From a bacterium (GTDB lineage Bacteria > Cyanobacteriota > Vampirovibrionia > Gastranaerophilales > Gastranaerophilaceae), in assembly GCA_017405375.1 (NCBI GenBank), contig JAFRAO010000022.1, forward strand, positions 28,929 to 92,928: a stretch of DNA of 64,000 bases, written 5' to 3'. Within the stretch, counting starts at the first letter, position 1; each line of letters starts with the position of its first letter. The position numbers and the translations under genes were made by a program. Positions 37,740 through 47,553 of this stretch are shown here, one piece after another. The notes under the pieces were generated by a model that did not search any database, had not been told where the DNA came from, and saw only the letters and a program-made list of their open reading frames with translations.

Positions 37740-39230
37740 ATGCAAATAGTAGTACCTGTAAAAAACGTAAACAAAATTCAAGAATCACAGAATCAGAGCA
37801 AATCGAATTTGGAAAGAAATAAGAGTTTTCAGATGTCAAAAGATGGAATATTGGTTGACAATTTTATCAAGGATTCTGCAAAAGTATCACCGTGTTGTAA
37901 TATAACATTTGATGACATTTGCGATAAATTGCTTATATCACAAACAGAATCACAGATGCCGAATTCATTAAATACAGGCTCGTCTTTCAGTTTCAAAAAA
38001 GCAGTTATGCCGCTTTTAGTTGGTACAGCTGCGGCTTTTGGCGGGGTTGCATTGTTAAGTTCAGTTATATTAAAATCATCAAAATCATTGGCGAGTGCTA
38101 AGCATTTTGAGAAATTACCTGATTTGGCAAGAAATATGAATATAAAGCAGGAACCGCAATTTGCGACATATAGGGCTCTTAGAAATCCGAACACAAAAAA
38201 TATTATAGGTGCTGTTGGAGTGTTTTTGTACAGTGGTTTAACAATAGCTGCAAAAAACTTTATTGACGGGGTAAAAGAGATTTGGGTAAAGAAACAGCAA
38301 GCGGATATAGAAAGAGATTTGCAGGAGAAATTAATTGATACAGAAACAAAAAGTTTTGCCGGAAAAATAAGAGTAACAAATGAAATTTTAAAAGACAACG
38401 TAAATTATTTTAAAAAAGTATTAGATAATAAAATAACATTTAGCGGTAAGAATATTGAAAAAGAAGAAGAAAGTAATAAAGATAAGGGCAAAAGCAATTT
38501 AAAATTTGTATTATTATCATTGGGTTTGGTGGCAGGTGCTATTTTAGCGGGAAAATACAGCATTTCGAATATAAGGAAAGCGTTAAACAATGCGAATGAT
38601 TTTACGAATAATTTTACGAACAGAGCGATAGATGCTATTGAGAAACTGGCGAAGGAGCAGAAGCCGGATTTAAAGAAAATGGAAGAATTGTTTCAGGTAA
38701 TAAATGCGAAGCCTGATTATATAACAAGTGTATTAGAGCGCTTAAATGTTCCGAAATCGGAAATAGAAAGAATAATAAAGTCAGTTGATGAGAGCAAAAA
38801 GACGTTATTTGCGAATGCTCCTACTGCATTGGGCGGGGTTCCGGAAAAGATACAATATTATTGTTATTTAGATGAGGACAGGGGGCATTTGTATAATTGG
38901 ATTGTGAATCCTGAGAATAAGTTTTTAAAAGCTATATTTTTATCATTTGCTACTGTAAGTTCTGTTGGTTATACAGTAAAGCAAGGATTTGATGCATTAA
39001 AAGAGGTTGCAGTTTCAAGGGAAAATGCGAAAACTGAGCTTAATTTAAAAAAGCGTTTGGTGCAAGTTGAGGTTGAAAATTTCAAATCGAAGAAGAAAGC
39101 GGCATATATGCCAATGATAGACAAATTCAATATACAGCTTAATTCGAAGAAAAAACCTGAAGAATTAAAGTCCTTGGCTGAAAATATTTTGCTTGAGATA
39201 AAAAATGGTCCGCCATACATCTTCGGCTAA
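37740..39230 (+). CDS. Unknown membrane protein (496 aa)
   Basis: I do not recognise a family. Four hydrophobic segments are likely membrane helices, at about residues 88-110 (MPLLVGTAAAFGGVALLSSV), 152-170, 252-268 (FVLLSLGLVAGAILAGKY) and 398-418. Between them are Lys/Glu-rich helical stretches, with two similar motifs, KQQADIERDLQEKLID and ENAKTELNLKKRLVQVE, placed just after helices 2 and 4. This suggests an internal duplication of a helix-plus-charged-helix unit. The C-terminal residues PPYIFG are encoded by the first copy of a 20 bp direct repeat. Base and codon use look like the neighbours, though the 3' third is slightly richer in G. Confidence 0.55.
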   Translation: MQIVVPVKNVNKIQESQNQSKSNLERNKSFQMSKDGILVDNFIKDSAKVSPCCNITFDDICDKLLISQTESQMPNSLNTGSSFSFKKAVMPLLVGTAAAFGGVALLSSVILKSSKSLASAKHFEKLPDLARNMNIKQEPQFATYRALRNPNTKNIIGAVGVFLYSGLTIAAKNFIDGVKEIWVKKQQADIERDLQEKLIDTETKSFAGKIRVTNEILKDNVNYFKKVLDNKITFSGKNIEKEEESNKDKGKSNLKFVLLSLGLVAGAILAGKYSISNIRKALNNANDFTNNFTNRAIDAIEKLAKEQKPDLKKMEELFQVINAKPDYITSVLERLNVPKSEIERIIKSVDESKKTLFANAPTALGGVPEKIQYYCYLDEDRGHLYNWIVNPENKFLKAIFLSFATVSSVGYTVKQGFDALKEVAVSRENAKTELNLKKRLVQVEVENFKSKKKAAYMPMIDKFNIQLNSKKKPEELKSLAENILLEIKNGPPYIFG

Positions 39231-39290
39231 TGCCATACATCTTCGGATAGTGCAATCATCTTTGGCTAGCACAGTACATATTTGGATAAT
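39212..39290 (+). repeat. Four degenerate 20 bp tandem repeats over the stop codon
   Basis: GCCATACATCTTCGGCTAAT at 39212-39231 is followed by near-copies at 39232-39251 (2 changes), 39252-39270 and 39271-39290 (progressively diverged). The first copy contains the stop of the 496-residue protein. Each copy would encode an IFG or similar ending, so the array marks repeated duplication of a gene end. Confidence 0.85.
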
Positions 39291-39386
39291 ATATTTATAT
39301 GATTTTTTTGAATAATGTATTCATTTTGTTTGTTTTTGTGTGAAAATGAATTTGGGTATTAGTATTTATTTAGTGAAGGAGAAAGT

Positions 39387-41804
39387 ATGGAAAGAAAAGC
39401 TAAAAAAACATTGCTGGCTTCAGTTCTATCAATGTTAATGTTGTCTGCTCCAGCTATTGCAAGTGAGGCGGATTTAGTAGTTCCAAAAATTGCTGAACAT
39501 TATCCTTTAGGACACTCATTACTTTTAATTGGTATTGCAGTTTCTGTATTGGGTTTAATTTTCGGTCTTTTGGCATTTGCTCAAGTGAAAAAAATTGAAG
39601 TTCATGAATGTATGGCAAATGTTGGAAACACAATTTTTGAAACTTGTAAAACATATCTTGTTCAACAAGGTAAATTCTTAATCGCATTAGAAATTCTAAT
39701 CGGTTTATGTATTGCATTTTACTTTGGTGGATTAGCTAAAATGGGTTGGCAAGGTGTTCTAATCATTTTAGCTTTTTCTGTAATTGGTATTTTAGGTTCT
39801 TATGCAGTAGCTTGGTTCGGTATCAGAATGAATACTTTAGCTAACTCAAGAACAGCATTTACAGCATTAAAGGGTAACCCTTTAAATATTTTAAACTTAC
39901 CTTTAAAAGCAGGTATGTCAATTGGTGTTGTTTTAGTATCAATTGAATTAATTTTAATGTTGGTAATTTTATTATTTGTACCTGGTAATATTGCAGGTGC
40001 TTGTTTTATCGGTTTTGCAATAGGTGAATCTTTAGGTGCTTCTGCACTTCGTGTTGCAGGTGGTATTTTCACAAAAATTGCTGATATCGGTTCAGACTTA
40101 ATGAAAATCCAATTTGGTATTAAAGAAGACGATCCAAGAAACCCTGGTGTTATTGCCGATTGTACAGGTGATAATGCAGGTGATTCTATCGGACCTACAG
40201 CTGATGGCTTTGAAACTTATGGTGTAACAGGTGTTGCTCTTGTTTCATTTATTTTATTGGCTGTAAAAGGTGATGTTAACCAATGTCAATTATTGGCATG
40301 GATATTCACTATGAGATTCTTGATGATTGTTACTTCAATTGTTTCATACTGGATTAACGGTGCAATCACAAAAGTTTATGCAGCAAATACTGCAAAGTTC
40401 GATTTCGAACAACCTTTAACAAATTTAGTATGGATTACATCAATCCTATCAATTGCAATGACTTATGGCGTAAGCTATTGGTTATTGGCTCCAATGGGCG
40501 GAAGCTTATGGTTAGTTTTATCAACAATCATCTCTTGCGGTACTGTTGGTGCAGCTTTGATTCCTGAAGCTACAAAGAAATTTACTTCACCTCAAGCTTT
40601 ACACACAAAAGAAGTTGTAACTGCTTCTCGTGAAGGCGGTTCTTCATTAACAATTCTTTCAGGTATTGTTTCCGGTAACTTCTCAGGATTCTGGATTGGT
40701 GCAGTTATTGTATTATTAATGGGCTTAGCTTATGCAGCAAGTTTACATATTCCTGAAGCTACAATGGTTTATCCATCTGTATTTGCTTTTGGTTTAGTAG
40801 CATTTGGTTTCTTAGGTATGGGACCTGTTACAATTGCTGTTGACTCTTATGGCCCGGTAACTGATAATGCTCAATCAGTATATGAATTATCATTGATTGA
40901 ATCTATTCCAAATGTTGGGGAAGAAATTGAAAAACAATACAATTTCAAACCTGATTTTGAAAATGCTAAAAAATATTTAGAAGAAAATGATGGTGCAGGT
41001 AACACATTCAAAGCAACTTCTAAACCTGTATTAATTGGTACAGCAGTTGTTGGTGCTACAACTATGATTTTCTCATTAATCTTAGTTATCCAAAATGTTT
41101 TAGGAATTACACCTGAAATGATTTTGAATATGTTAAATCCATACACATTACTTGGTTTCATTGCCGGTGGTGCTGTAATTTACTGGTTCTCAGGTGCTTC
41201 AATGCAAGCTGTTACAACAGGTGCATATTCAGCAGTTGAATATATCCGAAAACATATCAAATTAGATTCAGATGAACAATCTGCAAACATTTCAAATTCA
41301 AAAGAAGTTGTTAAAATTTGTACTCAATATGCTCAAAAAGGTATGTGGAACATCTTTATTGCATTGTTCTCATTTGCTTTAGCGTTAGCATTTTTATCAG
41401 CTCCTTTAGGAGAAAACTTACATCCTGTATCATTCTTCGTAAGCTATTTGATTGCAATTGCGGTATTTGGTTTATTCCAAGCTGTATTTATGGCAAACGC
41501 AGGCGGATGTTGGGATAACGCTAAGAAAATTGTTGAAGTTGACTTAGCAGAAAAAGGAACTCCTCTACACGATGCAACAGTTGTAGGTGATACTGTTGGT
41601 GATCCGTTCAAAGATACTTCTTCAGTAGCTATGAACCCAATTATCAAGTTCACTACATTGTTTGGTTTATTGGCAATGGAAATTGCAATTAACCCTGCAT
41701 TCCAAAAATACGCACCTGTTGTTGGTGTAGTATTCTTAGTAATTGCATTAGTGTTTGTATGGAGAACATTCTATGCAATGAGAATTCCTGAAAAGAAAGA
41801 CTAG
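39387..41804 (+). CDS. hppA: Membrane-bound ion-translocating pyrophosphatase (divergent class)
   Basis: It hydrolyses pyrophosphate and pumps H+ and/or Na+ across the inner membrane through about 16 helices. An N-terminal signal-like segment ends in SAPAIAS. The PPi site is recognisable (ADIGSDLMK, EDDPRNPGVIADCTGDNAGD and GPTADGFETYGVTG, DSYGPVTDNAQ, GGCWDNAKK, GDTVGDPFKDTSS) but differs from the common DVGADLVGKVE / DNVGDCAGMAADLFE forms. Lys542 in GNTFKATSKP stands at the position where Lys makes the enzyme K+-independent. At 805 residues it is long. These traits point to the divergent, K+-independent branch of the family (inference). The Shine-Dalgarno is GAAGGAG. Confidence 0.92.
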   Translation: MERKAKKTLLASVLSMLMLSAPAIASEADLVVPKIAEHYPLGHSLLLIGIAVSVLGLIFGLLAFAQVKKIEVHECMANVGNTIFETCKTYLVQQGKFLIALEILIGLCIAFYFGGLAKMGWQGVLIILAFSVIGILGSYAVAWFGIRMNTLANSRTAFTALKGNPLNILNLPLKAGMSIGVVLVSIELILMLVILLFVPGNIAGACFIGFAIGESLGASALRVAGGIFTKIADIGSDLMKIQFGIKEDDPRNPGVIADCTGDNAGDSIGPTADGFETYGVTGVALVSFILLAVKGDVNQCQLLAWIFTMRFLMIVTSIVSYWINGAITKVYAANTAKFDFEQPLTNLVWITSILSIAMTYGVSYWLLAPMGGSLWLVLSTIISCGTVGAALIPEATKKFTSPQALHTKEVVTASREGGSSLTILSGIVSGNFSGFWIGAVIVLLMGLAYAASLHIPEATMVYPSVFAFGLVAFGFLGMGPVTIAVDSYGPVTDNAQSVYELSLIESIPNVGEEIEKQYNFKPDFENAKKYLEENDGAGNTFKATSKPVLIGTAVVGATTMIFSLILVIQNVLGITPEMILNMLNPYTLLGFIAGGAVIYWFSGASMQAVTTGAYSAVEYIRKHIKLDSDEQSANISNSKEVVKICTQYAQKGMWNIFIALFSFALALAFLSAPLGENLHPVSFFVSYLIAIAVFGLFQAVFMANAGGCWDNAKKIVEVDLAEKGTPLHDATVVGDTVGDPFKDTSSVAMNPIIKFTTLFGLLAMEIAINPAFQKYAPVVGVVFLVIALVFVWRTFYAMRIPEKKD

Positions 41805-41830
41805 GTAGTTTTTTATATAAAGATATAAAG

Positions 41831-41862
41831 GCGGTTATAATCAAGGATTATAACCGCTTTTT
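41831..41862 (+). terminator. Intrinsic terminator of hppA
   Basis: GCGGTTATAATC (41831-41842) and GATTATAACCGC (41846-41857) pair perfectly around a 3 nt loop and are followed by TTTTT. Confidence 0.93.
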
Positions 41863-41934
41863 AAATGTTTTACCAGACGAAATTTCTAAGAATTTATAAA
41901 ATTTTTAACAATTGTAACATTTTTGTAATAAATG

Positions 41935-41943
41935 TGGTATAAT
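41935..41943 (+). promoter_or_regulatory. Extended -10 promoter for the 671-residue gene
   Basis: TGGTATAAT lies 69 bp before the ATG at 42013. No good -35 is seen at 16-18 bp; the start codon has AAAGGGA 10 bp upstream. Confidence 0.55.
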
Positions 41944-42012
41944 ATCTTAAAGATATTAACGAAATATGCCGATAGACATGGAAGTTAATAGAATACAAAA
42001 GGGAATGATATT

Positions 42013-44028
42013 ATGGGATTAGCAGCAGGACAAGCAAGATTACTATTTATAACAGCAAGAAGACAAGATTTGGAGTTTAAATCTTCTGATATTGCAAATA
42101 GAAGAATGCGATTAGCTGAAGAGAGCAGCGAACTTGCTATACAGAAATCTCGCGAGTTGAATCGTGAAACCATTGATATGCAATACAAAGGTATGGATAA
42201 TGTACCTCTAACATATGACAGATTAATGGAAAGTGGCTATTCTATAAGAGATAATCGAGGAAACAGAATATCACCTGTATCTAAATCTACAGCTACTTCA
42301 GAAACATCTGGCGTAGGAGAGGTATCCGGTCCAAATGGTCCTGGCGCTACGCCTGCGAATGGTCCTGTACAATATTCTAATCTTAATCAGGTTCCGCTTT
42401 CAGAAATAAAAAAAGCAGGATATAGTGTTACTGCGGATTATTATAATGTCATAATGGATCACGAAACAGGTATTGGTGAACCCGAATTTAATAGTTATAA
42501 CATTTATAGTGATATACTAGGACCAACAAAATCTCCAACTTGGCGAGGTGGAGTGCCCAATAGTATTATAAAAACTAATAAATATGCTACTAATGGTACA
42601 GCTACTGTTGGTGCAGGTTGTGGCTCAGGTTCAGCATATAGTGCAAACCAAATTGCTGGTATGTCAATTGATGATATTGCCGGTAAAGCCAAAGGTGAAC
42701 ATGTTATTATAAATATTGGTTATGATAATACAAATATTGGCACAAATGATCCAAATGCTACAGAATCGCATTCATGCTCAATTGATCAAGCAAAAGAGGA
42801 TGCTCAAACAAATGTGAGCTATATAATTGATCAATATGGAGATTCTTTATTAAGTAGATCTATTGCGGAACCTTACAGAGCGGAAATAAAAAGTGAATAT
42901 GAAAAATTAAAAAGCTCCTATAATGACTTAATAAAGGGGCTTACTTCTGACTTCGAAACTAATGATAATAGGAATGATAGTAATTCAGCCACAATAAAAA
43001 ATAAAGACGGCAGTATTATAAAGGAAAGAGGTGTATTATTTGTAGAAGATAAAAAGGGTGATTATTTCAAAGATGCTGAAGGTAACTATGCTCTTCTTAA
43101 CAATAAAGATTATACAGGGACTAGATATACGAAAAAATATACTGCAGCATCAGAAGCATTGCAAGATGGAGATAAAATAGTTGCCGCTTTTGGTAAAAAA
43201 GGCAAGAGATACGGTGTTGATCTAGACCTGACAGATTTGTTACAACGCATGGTGACTATAGCTAAAAATGTAATTGCAGGTGAAAGCAGTGCTAATGAAG
43301 ACATTATTTCATTAGAAAATAAAAAGTTAAATGATAATAGAAACTATAAGATTCGCAATTGTGGCTTATCAGATAGAGGTTATACCCGCAGTGAGTATCA
43401 AGATAAATTTGAAGAGTTAACCGGTCATAGTTATTATGATGAACATGATAACCCTATTGATTGGCGTCATCCAATTGAAGTAACCAGTGATGCAGAGTAT
43501 GCTGCTGCATTTGAAAAAGGTATTATTTTATTTAATGGAGAAACGAACAATTATGCAGAGGTATTAAAAGCTGTTAATGATGCAAGACAGGCTGAGTATG
43601 AAGGAATACAATCAGAATCAGAGGATCCGGATATAGTTCCTGTAGATGACCCATCTGTTGAAACTCAAGAAACTGAGACTATAGAAGAATTTGCAGGTGA
43701 TGCAAAAATTATTGAAGATTTTAGAAAACACCCTGATTACTTAATTCAAGGTCTATTAATGGGCGCATTCGTTTTATATGACCCTGAGGGCAAACGTGTT
43801 GATTTAGGCGCAGACACAAATTTCTATAAACACAGAGATAAAGATAATGATGCTGAAATTGAAGCAAAATATGACTCTAAAATAAGAGCTCTTGATAACA
43901 AAGATAATCAGTTAGAACTTGAACAGAAAAAAATTGATTCAGAACACTCTGCCTTGACGACAGAATACGAATCCGCTAAAAAATTGATTGATGATAATAT
44001 CAAACGCTCATTCAACTTGTTCAGTTAA
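42013..44028 (+). CDS. Unknown large protein with paired terminal helices (671 aa)
   Basis: I do not recognise a family. There is no signal peptide. The N-terminal 60 residues (MGLAAGQARLLFITARRQDL, then SDIANRRMRLAEESSELAIQ) are an amphipathic helix. The last 60 (RALDNKDNQLELEQKKIDSE and HSALTTEYESAKKLIDDNIK) are a second coiled-coil helix. Between them lies a Gly/Asn/Ser/Asp-rich body with a short Pro/Glu linker near residue 545-555. Long helices at both ends around a variable middle are the architecture of flagellar axial and secreted filament proteins, which also lack signal peptides. Three cysteines in the body argue against a classic flagellin. It is a single-gene unit with its own promoter and terminator. 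Confidence 0.55.
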   Translation: MGLAAGQARLLFITARRQDLEFKSSDIANRRMRLAEESSELAIQKSRELNRETIDMQYKGMDNVPLTYDRLMESGYSIRDNRGNRISPVSKSTATSETSGVGEVSGPNGPGATPANGPVQYSNLNQVPLSEIKKAGYSVTADYYNVIMDHETGIGEPEFNSYNIYSDILGPTKSPTWRGGVPNSIIKTNKYATNGTATVGAGCGSGSAYSANQIAGMSIDDIAGKAKGEHVIINIGYDNTNIGTNDPNATESHSCSIDQAKEDAQTNVSYIIDQYGDSLLSRSIAEPYRAEIKSEYEKLKSSYNDLIKGLTSDFETNDNRNDSNSATIKNKDGSIIKERGVLFVEDKKGDYFKDAEGNYALLNNKDYTGTRYTKKYTAASEALQDGDKIVAAFGKKGKRYGVDLDLTDLLQRMVTIAKNVIAGESSANEDIISLENKKLNDNRNYKIRNCGLSDRGYTRSEYQDKFEELTGHSYYDEHDNPIDWRHPIEVTSDAEYAAAFEKGIILFNGETNNYAEVLKAVNDARQAEYEGIQSESEDPDIVPVDDPSVETQETETIEEFAGDAKIIEDFRKHPDYLIQGLLMGAFVLYDPEGKRVDLGADTNFYKHRDKDNDAEIEAKYDSKIRALDNKDNQLELEQKKIDSEHSALTTEYESAKKLIDDNIKRSFNLFS

Positions 44029-44031
44029 TCT

Positions 44032-44065
44032 ATTGTCGCCTTGAATTTATTTTCAGGGCGACAAT
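44032..44065 (+). terminator. Strong hairpin after the 671-residue gene
   Basis: ATTGTCGCCTTGAA (44032-44045) pairs with TTCAGGGCGACAAT (44052-44065), 14 pairs with one G-U, loop 6 nt. There is no T run, so it may protect the mRNA end or act as a weak terminator. Confidence 0.6.
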
Positions 44066-44270
44066 ATAATAATCTGTCTACCCTGAACTTGTTTGACTAC
44101 TTTTTCCAAAATCTTTGATTTTGTGAAAAATGTCCGGTTTCCCGCAGAATTTATTCTTTGTTTTAGATTCCGAAACCAGTTCGGAATGACTTGTTGAGAT
44201 TGGCTTTTCAGGATTTGTTAACGTCTAATGTGTACTTAATAGATTGATTCGTATAAATGAAATAAAAATA
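44066..44270. repeat. Intergenic stretch of degenerate dispersed repeat elements
   Basis: This GC-richer patch has no gene. It holds a 23 bp element (44125-44147) that recurs with one mismatch at 48507-48529. It also holds an 8 bp hairpin, ATTCCGAA (44167-44174) with TTCGGAAT (44180-44187), and a decayed CCCTGAACTTGTTT half-palindrome near 44080. These look like remains of REP/MITE-like intergenic repeats. Confidence 0.6.
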
Positions 44271-44301
44271 AAATGACTTCTGCATTGTACAGAAGTCATT
44301 T
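44271..44301 (-). terminator. Intrinsic terminator of gap
   Basis: AAATGACTTCTG (44271-44282) and CAGAAGTCATTT (44290-44301) pair perfectly with a 7 nt loop. On the minus strand this is followed by TTTATTTTTATTT, 35 bp after the gap stop. Confidence 0.88.
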
Positions 44302-44335
44302 ATTACCTGTTTCATGAAAAGTTCATAAATCGAGA

Positions 44336-45355
<1,020 letters not shown>

Positions 45356-45379
45356 TTAATATGTATCGTTTACTGTTAA

Positions 45380-45408
45380 GTTATACCAAAAACAAAAAAC
45401 ATTATCAA
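45380..45408 (-). promoter_or_regulatory. Promoter of gap
   Basis: On the minus strand TTGATA (45403-45408) is separated by 17 bp from TATAAC (45380-45385), which is preceded by TGG and so is also an extended -10. The leader is about 35 nt. Confidence 0.8.
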
Positions 45409-45428
45409 GCAAATTAACATTTTTTTAA

Positions 45429-46124
45429 TTATTTAAAAACATTACGTACGTAATAATTACTATCTGATTTGAGTTTATCAATAATTATTGACAATTCTTC
45501 ATCTAAGTCAATTTTTACAATTATCTGTGCACATTTTTCACGTATTACGTAGTCTTGTATAATTGAGCATTCTTTTAATATTCGTTTTATATCGGCTAGT
45601 TTTATTTTTTGTATAAACAGTATCAAACTTTCTAACGCCCAATATATTTTGAATATTTGTTTATTTGTTTTATATTTTTTATCTTTATATGTTATTTTTT
45701 TCAACTCACACAGAGCTTCATCAATTATTTTAATTAAACCGTTTGTATAGTATTTTGTAAAATCATCATACATTATCAAATTAAAAGCCGATAATATTAC
45801 ACAACGACATACATTTCCGTCTATATCTATTGTTGCTTTGACAAAATTTTCAAAAATTTCAGGATTATGAAATAATTTGGGATAATCATTTGTAAAATCA
45901 ATTAGTTTTATTGCAACAACTTCTCTTATTTTTCCATCAACGCCTACTAAATTTGAGATAAAAGTCTTTGCCTCTTCACTTGATTTTAATATGTCTATAT
46001 TTAGCGCCGCATACTGTTTTTGAACAATATCTCCGTTTTTCAAAAAATCAATTAATTCATCGTGAGAAAAATTATTTTCACATAAATTCAACGCGCTATT
46101 ATAATTTTTATCATTATTTTGCAT
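45429..46124 (-). CDS. HEAT/ARM-like helical repeat protein, unknown
   Basis: A 231-residue helical protein. I start it at the ATG at 46124 because an extended -10 (TGCTATAAT) ends exactly 6 nt upstream, which predicts a leaderless mRNA; the frame is open to 46148. Repeated 35-40 residue units such as DIVQKQYAALNIDILKSSEE, KIREVVAIKLIDFTNDYPKL and NVCRCVILSAFNLIMYDDFT suggest HEAT-type repeats used for protein binding. The C-terminus has DSNYYVRNVFK, another repeat start. It is similar in style to the C-terminal domain at 31430-31905. No function is assignable. Confidence 0.55.
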   Translation of the reverse strand: MQNNDKNYNSALNLCENNFSHDELIDFLKNGDIVQKQYAALNIDILKSSEEAKTFISNLVGVDGKIREVVAIKLIDFTNDYPKLFHNPEIFENFVKATIDIDGNVCRCVILSAFNLIMYDDFTKYYTNGLIKIIDEALCELKKITYKDKKYKTNKQIFKIYWALESLILFIQKIKLADIKRILKECSIIQDYVIREKCAQIIVKIDLDEELSIIIDKLKSDSNYYVRNVFK

Positions 46125-46130
46125 AAAAAA

Positions 46131-46139
46131 ATTATAGCA
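46131..46139 (-). promoter_or_regulatory. Extended -10 giving a leaderless mRNA
   Basis: TGCTATAAT on the minus strand ends 6 nt before the ATG of the HEAT-like gene; only T residues lie between. Confidence 0.6.
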
Positions 46140-46232
46140 TAACCGCATTTTGACATAAATTTAAAAATAGTCTTTATGTACGATTTCGAAAAAGTATATG
46201 CGTAATATACTTCAATGTGTAGGAGAAAATAT

Positions 46233-46421
46233 ATGAGTATACAAAACGTAATTAAGAGATTATTATCATTTAACAAAAAAACACCAAGAAGAGGTGCCGT
46301 TGGTCTTTCTTGCATTAAATCTGCAACTAAAACAATAGAAAATGCTACAGCACATATTCCGTCAATTAGAACGACAGAAATTAAATTATCTGATTTGATG
46401 CGCAGAACAAACATTTATTAA
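46233..46421 (+). CDS. Small basic protein, unknown (62 aa)
   Basis: The ATG at 46233 has a consensus AGGAG at 46221-46225, and an intrinsic terminator follows the stop, so this is a real one-gene unit. The product is basic and helical with IQNVIKRLLSFNKKTPRRGA near the start and IKLSDLMRRTNIY at the end. No cysteine pair, membrane helix or known motif is seen. A TTGACA at 46150-46155 is a plausible -35 but its -10 is poor. A regulator or ribosome-associated peptide is possible; nothing shows which. Confidence 0.6.
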   Translation: MSIQNVIKRLLSFNKKTPRRGAVGLSCIKSATKTIENATAHIPSIRTTEIKLSDLMRRTNIY

Positions 46422-46440
46422 GAAGAGAGAGCAAAAGAGA

Positions 46441-46468
46441 GGGTATCTGAAATTCGGATACCCTTTTT
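46441..46468 (+). terminator. Intrinsic terminator after the 62-residue gene
   Basis: GGGTATCTG (46441-46449) pairs with CGGATACCC (46455-46463), one G-U pair, loop 5 nt, followed by TTTTT. It lies between convergent genes. Confidence 0.85.
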
Positions 46469-46512
46469 GCAAAACATTGAAATTTATCAAATAATGATTT
46501 TACACATAACAA

Positions 46513-47520
46513 TTAGTACATGCCAATGATATTACGAACATCATTTAGCACTTTTTGTGTAACTTTTCTTGCTTTTGCAGAGCCTTCTTCAAGAATACCT
46601 TGAACTTCATCTAAATGTGCTTCATAGTATTTGCGCTTTTCACGAATATCTTTAAAGTATTCGTTGACTTTTGCTGCCAGTTGACGTTTGCAATCAGCAC
46701 AACCTCTTGCGCCGGCGATACATTCTTTTTCAATATCAGCAATTTCATTTTCATTTCCAAAAATTTGCCAATATTTAAAAGCAACTTCACATTTGTCTGG
46801 GTGTCCGGGGTCATTTTTTCTTGCTCTTGACCTATCTGTTATACATTGCATAATTCTTTTTGCCGTAACTTCTTCGGTATCGGATATTTTTATGTCATTA
46901 TTGAAAGATTTACCCATTTTAGCGCCATCTACGCCACATATAAGCGAGCATTCATTTAATTTTGGTTGAGGTTCTACAAAATAGTTCGTTTTATAGACAT
47001 TGTTAAAACGTCTTACCATATCACGTGTAAGCTCTACATGGGCCACCTGATCTTTTCCTACAGGAACATAATGAGCATTTACAGATACTATATCAGCGCT
47101 CATCAAAACCGGATAACCCATTAAGCCAAAACCTATTTGAGAGTTTTGACCTTCTTTGTTTTTTAATATTTTTGCCATATCTTTCAATGTAGGGTCTCGT
47201 TCTACCCAATTTTGAGGGGTTACCATACCTAAATATATATTTAATTCGGCAACTTCAGGAATTGTTGACTGAACAAAAACAGTTGCTTTATCAGGGTCAA
47301 TTCCGCATGCCAGCCAATCCATAACAACATTTAGAACATTTTCTTTCAATACATCAGTTTTATCATATCCTGTTGTAAGAGCATGCCAGTCAGCAACAGA
47401 GAAAAAGCAATCGTAATCTTCTTGAAGTTGTTTCCAATTTTTCAATACACCCAGATAATGACCTAAGTGCAATCTTCCTGTTGGGCGCATGCCTGACATT
47501 ATTCTTTTCTTTTCTTCCAT
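46513..47520 (-). CDS. trpS: Tryptophanyl-tRNA synthetase
   Basis: A class I synthetase charging tRNA-Trp. The HIGH-type motif is in GMRPTGRLHLGHYLG and the KMSKS-type motif reads AKMGKSFNND. YPVLMSADIVSVNAHYVPVG and KDQVAHVELTRDMVRRFN are also typical. A short Cys-rich segment (CIAGARGCADCKRQLA) lies in the C-terminal part, as in many bacterial TrpRS. The 335-residue length is standard. Confidence 0.96.
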   Translation of the reverse strand: MEEKKRIMSGMRPTGRLHLGHYLGVLKNWKQLQEDYDCFFSVADWHALTTGYDKTDVLKENVLNVVMDWLACGIDPDKATVFVQSTIPEVAELNIYLGMVTPQNWVERDPTLKDMAKILKNKEGQNSQIGFGLMGYPVLMSADIVSVNAHYVPVGKDQVAHVELTRDMVRRFNNVYKTNYFVEPQPKLNECSLICGVDGAKMGKSFNNDIKISDTEEVTAKRIMQCITDRSRARKNDPGHPDKCEVAFKYWQIFGNENEIADIEKECIAGARGCADCKRQLAAKVNEYFKDIREKRKYYEAHLDEVQGILEEGSAKARKVTQKVLNDVRNIIGMY

Positions 47521-47553
47521 TAATTTTCCTCCGAATTCATTTTATCAACAAAA

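Noticed and set aside
37829..38398. A long minus-strand reading frame opposite the 496-residue gene
   Set aside because: It has no Shine-Dalgarno, its composition mirrors the opposite gene, and the plus-strand frame is longer with a promoter.
39212..39290. Tandem repeats considered as a CRISPR array
   Set aside because: The 20 bp units are directly adjacent without spacers, diverge quickly and no cas gene is near.
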